A stretch of DNA of 64,000 nt from Amblyomma americanum (lineage: Eukaryota > Arthropoda > Arachnida > Ixodida > Ixodidae): assembly GCF_052857255.1 (NCBI RefSeq), contig NC_135505.1:61423149-61487148 (forward strand), read 5' to 3'. The position numbers and the translations under genes are program-made. Of this stretch, positions 55,880-64,000 are shown one piece after another. The first letter of the stretch is position 1; each line of letters starts with the position of its first letter. The notes under the pieces are model-generated. The model had not been told where the DNA came from and searched no databases. It was given only the letters and a program-made list of their open reading frames with translations.

Positions 55880-58689
55880 CAATGAACCAACTAGCCCGAA
55901 AGAACGTTCTACTTCGTCATAATTGAACTGCTCTTGCGAAGCCTCCAGTGCTCTAACCATACCTGACCTTCTTCTGTTAGTGTCGCCACTCTGTTAGAGG
56001 TGTCGGTTAGACCTGATTCTCACAGATTTTTTCAGTGTGGCTCTCGCGGTGTGCTGTAGCAAATTATAGTGCGCTGCATAACGCGGAAGTGTGATAGAGC
56101 ATACCTCCAACGCTGAGCTCTTCATTGAGTTGATGAGGCTACTTTTTTCCTTGGTCATATTGAAATGCCAAGCCTCAAAGAAGTGAATATGAAAGCAAAC
56201 ACTGCCATGCCAAACTACCTTCAGGGGTGTTTTCATTTTCAACTTATTCTGCTCTGGTTTTTAGTCAAAAATAGCGTGACATATAGCCGTGAAAACTACT
56301 CCATGAGTCCATTACAGATTTGAACTATTGATTCTAATGCTATATCCTTTTATCTACGAACATAACCAGCCAAACAAGCTCGTACAGTAAAAGCATACGA
56401 CAAGCAGATGACCCCTGCCGCCTTCGCCGCCGCTGGGCTTGCAGACGGCGAAGAGCGTCACGCGGAGCCACATTAGGGCAGCGCAGTTTCCGACGCTGGG
56501 TTGCCATCGGCCCCCGCAGCTACTCCCCGTTTCCGCCGCTGGAACTGCAGTAAGAATGAACCTGAATGAGGATAAACAAACCCGACGCCATTTTTGGGCT
56601 TCATTTCTGTGGGTAGTAAAAAATTGCACCCTTGACAATAAGGGAGTAAAAATACTCCCTCTATATGGAGTAAATAAAACCTCCTTTTCGGTTCGCACTA
56701 GACCCGGAAAACAACATACCTCCCCAGGAGCGCCCAGAAAGGATGGAATGTCCCTGTCCGAGTACAACATTTATCGAACATTTCCAGGCCGTAGAGGCAG
56801 GACAGAAACACAAGCAAAAGGGAAGTGCGCCCACTAATGTCCTAGAAACGTTTTTTGGAGGGTATTAAGCAGAAACAAAAACAAATCATAGCATTTCGGT
56901 CCCAGAAAGGTAACCGGGAGAACGTTTTTGGTACTAATGCTTTTCAACAAAAAATACAAATTGACTCCTCGCTCCATTTTCTCTCTCCCTCGCGCCAAAA
57001 GCTACGGGGAGAGAAGGTTTTGCGCTTGCACTCCCCGTTTTGAGAGATCAGACAGTTTTGTTCGAACAGCTGAAGAAAGCGCAGTTCACCCCGCATCTCT
57101 CTCCTGGGCCGTCGGCTCCATGCTGCAGGCAGGCTGGCGAGGGCGGTCTGCCTTTTCATCGCATCGCCGGGAGCGGCGGTCACCAACGTGCCCGTCTTCA
57201 ATGGTGTTTCCAACTTCAGCACGGTGTGGCGGTCCCTGCAGGCATCTACAACTACCAGCAGTCCTCGTTGCGCCGCTGTCTAGCAGAGGCGCAGTAATGG
57301 GCCTCCCGTCGCTCGCCCGGCTTCCTCGCTGGACGGAAGCCATCTTGCGCACACGTATTCGCGCAGTCCCTAGCCGCTCGCGCGCAAGCCCCAGCGCGCA
57401 GCAGCTCTTGCTGTCATCACTGGGATGTCGTGAACTTCGTAGCTGCGGACTCATGGCAGCTTTCCCGCGCACCTCGGAGTGCCCACATAATTCCTTTTGG
57501 AACTGGTGCAGCGGCGCGCGGCGCATCGCAAGTCTTTTGCACACCCTCACGGCCCTGCACCATAATGGCGCTCTTACAGGCGTCGTTCGCGGCAGCGGAT
57601 TTCAAGGCAATGGGCGACCCCTAGCGCGCACTCTGCATCCCTCAGCGCCTCCGACGACTGTGGCGTGTTGTTGGTGGCAGCGTGGCCGTCCACTGCGGTC
57701 ATAGGCGGGAGAGGTCTTCGGAAGCCCCCCCAGACTCTTTCTGCGAGTGTCCATGGATTAACCTGCTCCACCTACATTGCCGTCCTGTCGCAGCGGTATA
57801 GTTTGTGTTGTGTTCGCGTCGCTGAGTTTCAATCCACCCCCACCGGATTACTTGTGCGTTGATCACCTTGATCTCGCCTCCCACGCCGTATTGTGCCGCA
57901 CGCGTGGTCTGCTGTACCATGGGAGCGCCGAGCCAGGGCTCCTACCTAAAAACGTCCTCCCTTTCCATCCGTCTCCAAGCAGTCTTATCTCCACACTTAG
58001 TCACAAAAAAAATAAAACGGTGGTGTAACGCGTATGTTTGAGCGTTCGCTGTGCCGTGAGAAGGCGCAGGACAGAAGGCTGCGTTGAACTCATATATATA
58101 GTTTCAGCATTTTATTTCATCCCCGGGTTTCTGTTGGCAACGTCATCAAGGTATGTGGTTTATGCTCGTTTTTTTTTATTTTCGCCTCGTAGAATTAATT
58201 TTTTTTCCTGTTTTGATAACACGCTCAAGGTTACTCCGAGGCTCGTGCGAGAGGCAAAGCGAGAGGGAGGTTTCACCCTGCAGGATATCTGTAAACTGAA
58301 ACCGCGTATCTGTATCGTACGCCCATATCGTCTCTTCTTTTGGCACCCAGGTTGCTCTCTACATGCGTTTGCTTTTGCGTGTGCATATATGCTTTTGTGC
58401 CCTTTGAATGTTTGCTTAAAGTGCATCAACTTTCAGCCTGTATTATGTTTTTATTGCTCCATTTTTTCAGATTTCTCAGAGCTAGAGAAAATTTTGGCCA
58501 TTATTATTTGCTGGTGTCGTAGTGCTTCGTACATTCTGTGTTAAATGGTGCGTACAATGCGTCTCCTGTTTGTATTCATTTCAATGCAAAGAGCACATCT
58601 AATAAACTGAAATTACATCTGTATTGCACTGCTATTTCCTGTTATATGGGCGGGATCGGGCGACTTTTTGAATTTATAATTCCTTTTTG
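55880..58689. other. Unassigned region
   Basis: The longest frame is 56928-57704 (258 codons), arginine- and serine-rich with no domain and with equally long competing frames on the other strand (57550-57086), so I do not call it a gene. A palindrome GGAGTAAAAATACTCC lies at about 56643. AATAAA occurs at 58010. Confidence 0.4.
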
Positions 58690-58935
58690 GTGTAAAATTC
58701 TAGCACATTTCATGTCATTGTGGCGGGAGCAGCGCAGCACGAAACAAAGAAGAGAGGGGCGGGAATCAACGCTGACTAACAACCAGATTTTTAATCCACG
58801 ATCGATCGAATATATACATCTCGCTCGTGCAATAAGGAAAGGACAGAAGCATGACAAACGCATAAGATGTACACATGGTAAAAGATTAGGACAACGCACG
58901 TAGATAATCAATTTCTCTGTCAAGAAATGCTATCG

Positions 58936-59179
58936 AAAGTATGCTGACGCATATACATCGCTCTTTTGCCCGATGTTGAAGGCTTCTTCAATCTCCGTGG
59001 TCCGTTGATTAAAATACGACGGGATTACCATTGTGTTGATAAGCTGCGGAGCGCATTCATGCTCTCTGCAATGTTTTGCTAATTCACTGCTCATGGCGCC
59101 CTTTAGGGATCTTTTGTGCTCTCGAAGCCATTCATTCAAACAGTGCCCTGTTTGACCAATGTAGGTGCGCCCGCATGAC
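58936..59179 (-). pseudogene. GIY-YIG endonuclease domain of the Penelope-like element
   Basis: The frame reads CGRTYIGQTGHCLNEWLREH, then LAKHCREHECAPQLINTMV and REIEEAF-like TEIEEAFNIGQ. TYIG is the YIG part of GIY-YIG, and the arginine, histidine and glutamate positions typical of Penelope endonucleases follow. The domain nicks target DNA for insertion. The preceding part is separated by the 545-bp insertion. Confidence 0.8.
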
Positions 59180-59724
59180 AAAAAAGTATGGTGGGGCAGC
59201 CAAAAAAGAATGTAAACCAATAGGCCCCTGCCTGTGCCACTAAGTATAACAGGCTTAACCCAATCGTAATATAAATGAAAAGGCCCGAAGGCAATGTTGT
59301 GCTTTTTCCACCCGTAGGTGGGAAAATGAAAAAAAATGAGGGGGTAATGCTACTAAGCGACCCAAAGCCGGGGGAGCGGGCCCGGGGAGACTCCCCTGAT
59401 CTCCCCTGGGACGTAGCGGAGGGGGTGGGACGTAGGTTGTGGGAATAGGACTGAGGGAAGGGTTATGGGTAATGGGATGGGACTGGGGACAGCGCGACAT
59501 TGACCCTCATTTTATCATTGCTCGACTCCTGTCTGGCCAGGACAGGGAGGGCGTCGACGTTGACCAATGGTGCGGCTCCACTCACGGGATGCCCGACCAC
59601 CCAACGACGCAATAATTCCGACCCGGAGACAGGAAATCCTAACCCCGGGCAGCTGCCTCGTATCCGGTGGCAGGGGGGGCCACGAGCAGGCCGCACAGTC
59701 GGATTCCCCCCCCCCCCCCCCCAT
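59180..59724. mobile_element. 545-bp insertion with 9-bp target duplication
   Basis: CCGCATGAC flanks it on both sides (59171-59179 and 59725-59733), and removing it restores the Penelope reading. One end is AAAAAAGTATGG, the other a run of 16 or more C ending in AT. No terminal inverted repeats and no RT are seen. A minus-strand frame of 77 codons (59696-59463) has no domain. It may be a truncated or non-autonomous retroposon of a family I do not recognise. Confidence 0.75.
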
Positions 59725-59867
59725 CCGCATGACAGAGGTATTTCCTAAACCCCGCTTTTCACACGTGTCACATGTTTTTTTTTTTCGGTGCTTTTTCTTG
59801 CATTGATTTTCCTTTGCTCGCTGTTGACTTTCGCGCACAGGCTTCTTAATTTGTTGGGTGCTGGGAT

Positions 59868-59940
59868 GCAGCGATGGCGTAGAGGTAGAACATCCGCCTC
59901 GCGTGCAAGAGGACCGGGGCTCAAATCCTGGTGCCGCGCA
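59868..59940 (+). promoter_or_regulatory. tRNA-like module with pol III A and B boxes at the RTE 5' end
   Basis: The A box TGGCGTAGAGG is at 59875-59885 and the B box GGCTCAAATCC at 59918-59928. Between them is an anticodon-arm-like CCTC...GAGG. The B box has one change from GGTTCGAATCC at two positions; the copy at 36650 reads GGCTCGAATCC. The wording resembles an alanine tRNA. An A run follows at 59957. As part of the inserted unit it is a candidate internal promoter for the LINE. Confidence 0.75.
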
Positions 59941-60020
59941 ATTCTCCACCGGGTTTAAAAAAAAAAAGTCCGCGTGTCGATGGAATTGCATAAGCAGGCC
60001 TGGAGTGCGGCCTTATCTCG

Positions 60021-61395
60021 GTGACCAGAACCGACAACGCACTCTCTCACCAGAGCAGGATTTGGCCACCCTGGTGTAGTACTTGGCCACAACCTTCTAT
60101 GATCAAACCAATTAACCCTCGGCCCTCAGTCCCCAGCGGCTGCAGAGCAACTGACCACGGCGGCGGTCAGACCTGTGACGCAGCGGGGGGTGCTAAGAAT
60201 CTCTGGCTCCGGACAGGCCGCCATTGGAATCTGAACCTGGCAACGTTTAACGCTAGAACTTTAGCTAGTGAGGCTAGCCTAGCAGTGCTGTTCGAGGAAC
60301 TAGCGGGAATTAAATGGGATGTGATAGGGCTTAGCGAAGTTAGGAGGACAGGTGAGGCGTATACAGTACTAAAGGACGGACACATACTATGCTATCGCGG
60401 GTTAGAGGATAGACGAGAACTAGGTGTGGGTTTCCTCATTAATAAGGATATAGCTGGAAACGTAGAGGAGTTCTACAGTATTAATTAGAGGGTAGCAGCT
60501 ATAGTAATTAGGCTGAATAGGAGGTACAAGCTGAAAGTGGTGCAGGCCTACGCACCCACATCCAGCCATGATGACCAGACCGTTGAAAACTTCTATGAGG
60601 ACGTAGAATCAGCAATGAATAGAGTAAAATCGCAGTACACTGTACTGATGGGCGACTTCAATGCGAAGGTGGGCAAGAAGCAGGCTGACGACCACGCGGT
60701 AGGTGACTATGGGATAGGCTCTAGAAATAGCAGGGGAGAGTTATTAGTCGAATTCGCGGATAGAAATAATTTACGGATCATGAATACCTTCTTCCGCAAA
60801 CGAGAAAACAGGAAGTGGACCTGGAAGAGCCCCAATGGTGAGATTAAAAATGAAATCGACTTCATACTATGCGCTAAACCTGGCGTCATTCAGGATATGG
60901 CCATCCTCGGAAGGGTGCGTTGCAGCGACCATAGAATGGTAAGGTCTAGAATTAGCTTAGACTTGAAGAGGGAACGGAAGAAGCTAGCGAAGAAGAAGAC
61001 CATTAACGAGTTAGTCGCAAGAGGGAAAGCACAGGAGTTTAGGATAGCGCTGCAAAACAGATACTCGGCTTTAACTGAGGAAGATGATCTTGATGTTCAT
61101 TCAATGCACGATAACCTGACATCAATAATTACGGAGTGCGCAGTAGAAGTAGGCGCTAGGACAGTTCGAAAAGATACCGGGAAGCTATCTCAGGTGACGA
61201 AAGATCTGATTAAGAAGCGCCAAAACATGAAGGCATCTAACACTACCGATAGAATAGAACTAACGGAGCTATCAAAGTTAATAAATAAGCGCAAGGTAGC
61301 CGACATAAGGAAGTTTAATATGGAGAGAATCGAGCATGCTATAAAGAACGGAGGTAGCCTAAAAACAGTGAAGAGGAAACTAGGCATAGGTAAAA
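60021..61395 (+). pseudogene. RTE endonuclease and linker
   Basis: The frame runs from 60021 with the endonuclease block NLATFNARTL, then DVIGLSEVRRTG, VQAYAPTSS, VLMGDFNAKVGKKQ, EIDFILCAKPG and CSDHRMVRSRISL. A single TAG at 60484-60486 interrupts it (the fragment at 38.1 kb has GAG there). It ends in the linker, where an extra A in the run near 61391 shifts the frame. This type of endonuclease is often misannotated as craniofacial development protein 2-like. It makes the nick that primes reverse transcription. Confidence 0.88.
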
Positions 61396-61401
61396 AACCA
61401 G

Positions 61402-62971
61402 ATGTATGCATTAAGAGACAAGCAGGGCAATGTCATTAGCAATATGGATAAGATAGTTAACGTAGCCGAAGAGTTCTACACAGACCTGTACAGTAGCCAA
61501 TGTAATCAGAGCGCTAATGAGAAAGACAGCAGTGCACAGCAATGCGTCCTCCCGCCAGTAACGAAAGATGGAAGTAAAGAAAGCCTTAGAAGCAATGAAA
61601 AGGGGAAAAGCAGCTGGGGAGGATCAGGTAACAGCAGATCTGTTGAAGGATGGAGGGGACATCGGGCTAGAAAAACTAGCCACCCTGTATACGCAATGCC
61701 TTATGACCTCGACTGTACCAGAAGCTTGGAAGAATGCAAACATTATCTTAATTCATAAGAAGGGAGACGCCAAGGACTTGAAAAATTACAGGCCGATCAG
61801 CTTACTATCCGTTGCCTACAAAGTATTTACTAAGGTAATCGCTAATAGAGTCAGGGCAACGTTAGACTTTAATCAACCAAATGATCAGGCAGGCTTTCGT
61901 AAAGGATATTCCACAATAGATCATATTCACACTATCAATCAGGTGATAGAGAAATGCGCAGAATATAACCAACCTCTATATATAGCTTTCATTGATTACG
62001 AGAAAGCATTCGACTCAGTGGAAACCTCAGCAGTCATACAGGCATTGCGTAATCAGGGGGTAGAAGAGCCTTATGTCAAAATACTGGAAGATATATATAG
62101 CAACTGCACAGCTACTATAGTCCTCCATAAAGTCAGCAATAAAATTCCAATAAGGAAGGGCGTCAGGCAAGGAGACACGATCTCGCCAATGCTGTTCACC
62201 GCATGTTTGCAGGAGGTATTTCGAGGCCTGAATTGGGAACAGTTGGGAATAAGAATAAACGAAGAATACCTAAATAATCTGAGATTTGCTGATGACATTG
62301 CCTTGCTGAGTCACTCAGGAGGTGAACTGCAAATCATGATCAACGAGTTAGACAGGCAGAGCAGATCGATGGGTCTAAAAATTAACATGCAGAAAACCAA
62401 GGTAATGTTCAACAGCCTAGCAAGGGAACAATAGTTCACAATTGGCAGCGAGAGCCTAGAAATTGTGCCGGAATACGTCTACTTAGGGCAGGTAGTGACA
62501 GCTGATCCGGATCATGAGAGGGAGATAACTAGAAGGATAAGAATGGGGTGGAGCGCATATGGCAAATTCTCGCAGATCATGAGTGGCAGTTTACCAATTT
62601 CCCTCAAGAGGAAAGTGTACAACAGCATAATCTTACCGGTACTCACCTACGGGGCAGAAATGTGGAGGCTAACGAAAAGAGTTCAGCTTAAGTTAAGGAC
62701 AACGCAGCGAGCCATGGAAAGAAAAATGATAGGTGTAACGTTAAGAGATCGGAAACGGGCAGAGTGGGTGAGGGAACAAACACGGGTTAATGACATCCTA
62801 GTCGAAATCAAGAGAAAGAAATGGGCTTGGGCAGGGCATGTAATGCGAAGGCAAGATAACCGCTGGTCTTTAAGGGTAACGGAGTGGGTTCCAAGAGAAA
62901 GTAAGCGTAGCAGGGGGCGGCAGAAGGTTAGATGGGCGGAGGAGATTAAGAAGTTTGCAGGCAAAGGATAG
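61402..62971 (+). pseudogene. RTE reverse transcriptase
   Basis: After a second 1-bp insertion near 61569, the frame is open for 288 codons with all RT blocks: NYRPISLLSVAYKVFTKVI, AFIDYEKAFDSVETSAV, GVRQGDTISPMLFTACL and the catalytic LRFADDIALLS. A TAG at about 62432 is followed in the same frame by the C-terminal region (EYVYLGQVVTADPDHEREIT, WAWAGHVMRR) to the stop at 62971. The 3' leader GGAGAGACATGGGAGAGGCC and the GAT tail follow. Confidence 0.9.
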
Positions 62972-63053
62972 GGTTAATTGGAGAGACATGGGAGAGGCCT
63001 TTGCCCTGCAGTGGGTGTAGTAAGGCTGACGATGATGATGATGATGATGATGA

Positions 63054-63788
63054 TGACATGAGCACTTTTACACCAGCTGTTGCGCCTACCTTTTTGAGAC
63101 TGTGGGAAATGCCATTAATGTAAGGAATGACCGCGTACGGCTTCCTTTATTCTGATGTGGTTGTGACTTATTTTCTGCCTTTATATGCTTGCAGAATCCC
63201 TTCTGCGACACTGGATAGCAGTCTCGTCGGGTAAACTGCTGCTTTCAGCCGACTGTTCTGGGCGTCAAAACTTCCTCGAACTTCATGATGACAGGATCTC
63301 GTCAACGCGGCTCTCATTGCTACTTTTGCTAAGGACTAGAAGAACTGGGACTGGAAATAACAAGTGAACTCCCAGAAAACAACGTTATGCGATTTCTTGA
63401 CTTGACGCTAGCCTTTCTAGGCGCTCACATATGCTGGCGGTACGGACCACGAAGCTAGAAGTGACTGCTCCCCTACACATCTGCGCACTCCAAGATCATC
63501 AAGCGGAGGTAGAAAAAAACAGCAATGAGAGCCGAATTGACGAGATCCTGTCATCATGAGGTTCAAGGCAGTTTTGACACCCAGAACCGTCGGCTGAAAG
63601 CAGCAGGTTGCCCGACGAGACTGCTATCCAGTGTCGCAGAAGGGATTCTGCAAGCATATAAAGGCAGAAAATATGTCACAACCACATCAGAATAAAGGAA
63701 GCCGTACGCGGTCATTCCTTACATTAATGGCATTTCCCACAGTCTCAAAAAGGTAGGCGCAAGAGCTAGTGTAAAAGTGCTCATGTCA
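63054..63788. repeat. Large inverted repeat formed by two Penelope copies
   Basis: The arms 63054-63326 and 63515-63788 are reverse complements with few differences; 188 bp lie between. The right arm and the loop are plus-strand Penelope RT and the left arm is the minus-strand copy. Shared words are GACACTGGATAGCAGTCTCG and its complement. Confidence 0.92.
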
Positions 63789-64000
63789 GCACCCAACAAG
63801 TTAAACAGCCTGTGCGCCAAAGTTAACATCGAGCAAAGAAAAAAACAATGCGAGAAAGCACCTGAAAAAAAAAACATGTGAAATGTGTGAAAAGCGGGGT
63901 TTATGAAATATCTCTGTCATGGGGACGCACATACATTGGTCAAATAGGGCGCTGTTTGAACAAACGGCTTCGAGAGCACAAAAGATCCCCAAAGGGCGCC
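63327..64000 (+). mobile_element. Penelope-like element (plus), running off the window
   Basis: The loop segment encodes late RT (NVMRFLDLTLAFLGAHICW). The reading then continues with broken frames through the linker (PNKLNSLCAKVNIEQRKKQC) to the beginning of the GIY-YIG domain (GRTYIGQ, 63915 onward), where the window ends. Frame breaks and stops are frequent. The rest of the endonuclease should lie past 64000. Confidence 0.85.

Larger units (their letters stand above)
59864..63053 (+). mobile_element. Nearly intact RTE-type LINE with a tRNA-like 5' end
   Basis: The 3,190-bp element contains a tRNA-like head (59868-59940), an A run, a leader, one long EN-RT reading frame and a (GAT)n tail at 63030-63053. 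Its borders are exact, because the flanking Penelope sequence (GTTGGGTGCTG before, ACATGAGC after) is uninterrupted in the plus-strand Penelope copy at 63776-63803. The coding region has two stops and two 1-bp insertions. It is the least damaged of the RTE copies in the window. Confidence 0.93.
58690..63326 (-). mobile_element. Penelope-like element (minus), split by an RTE and a small insertion
   Basis: Three pieces are collinear on the minus strand: 63326-63054 (late RT), 59863-59725 (linker, SLCAKVNSEQRK) and 59179-58690 (GIY-YIG endonuclease and 3' tail). The gaps are an RTE LINE (59864-63053) and a 545-bp insertion (59180-59724). The plus-strand Penelope copy at the window end shows the uninterrupted linker. 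The 5' part of RT is missing: at 63326 the element meets the plus-strand copy head to head. Confidence 0.85.

Noticed and set aside
56928..57704. 258-codon gene
   Set aside because: There is no domain, the composition is rich in Arg and Ser, and long frames compete on the opposite strand in the same GC-rich stretch.
59868..59940. Functional tRNA gene
   Set aside because: The segment is tRNA-like, but it is the first part of an inserted RTE LINE, the acceptor stem does not pair well and the B box deviates from consensus.

Overview
The window is a repeat-dominated stretch of an animal nuclear genome, most probably an ixodid tick. The grounds are: two degenerate BTB-BACK genes of a type expanded in ticks; a C2H2 zinc-finger remnant; a tRNA-derived SINE whose head and tail resemble tick SINEs; RTE-, I- and Tx1/L1-type LINEs; Ty3/gypsy elements; a Harbinger-like DNA transposon; and Penelope-like elements with GIY-YIG endonuclease. 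The tick assignment is inference from recalled repeat types; no database was searched. No prokaryotic gene order, CRISPR array or intact host gene was seen.

Layout. 1-2.7 kb is unassigned. 2.7-5.6 kb holds BTB-BACK pseudogene copy 1 (two exons, phase-2 intron). 6.1-15.3 kb is an I-type LINE on the minus strand (ORF1, APE endonuclease, RT, RNase H), cut inside its RT by a recent Ty3/gypsy insertion (8245-11595, 5-bp target duplication). 15.3-25.2 kb is a patchwork: split repeats, a SINE fragment, LTR remnants, a zinc-finger pseudogene, a gypsy integrase tail and a 0.5-kb tandem duplication with a SINE at its junction. 25.2-25.8 kb is a Penelope 3' part.

25.8-36.6 kb is a deep nest: an RTE LINE (minus) contains a gypsy element (26077-33642), which contains a Harbinger-like transposon (27981-31297), which contains a TIR element (28789-31129). 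The RTE also carries a LINE tail, a SINE and an 80-unit TA array. 36.6-50.0 kb is a second nest: RTE fragments (plus) interrupted by a gypsy element whose 5' LTR is split by a Tx1-type LINE, itself carrying a truncated I-type LINE. The downstream RTE piece carries a 238-bp MITE with perfect 36-bp inverted repeats.

51.7-53.7 kb is BTB-BACK pseudogene copy 2, with a trace of a third copy just upstream. 53.7-58.7 kb is mostly unassigned apart from a near-perfect 55-bp hairpin. 58.7-64.0 kb holds two Penelope-like elements head to head; the minus-strand one is split by a nearly intact 3.2-kb RTE LINE.

The strongest signal is in that last RTE. The opposing Penelope copy preserves the unoccupied target sequence, so both RTE ends can be read directly. 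They show that a tRNA-like module with pol III A and B boxes is the true 5' end of the LINE. Almost every coding segment listed is a broken mobile-element gene. The least damaged are the gag and RNase H-integrase frames of the 8.2-11.6 kb gypsy element, the ORF2 of the Tx1-type LINE and the EN-RT of the 59.9-63.1 kb RTE.
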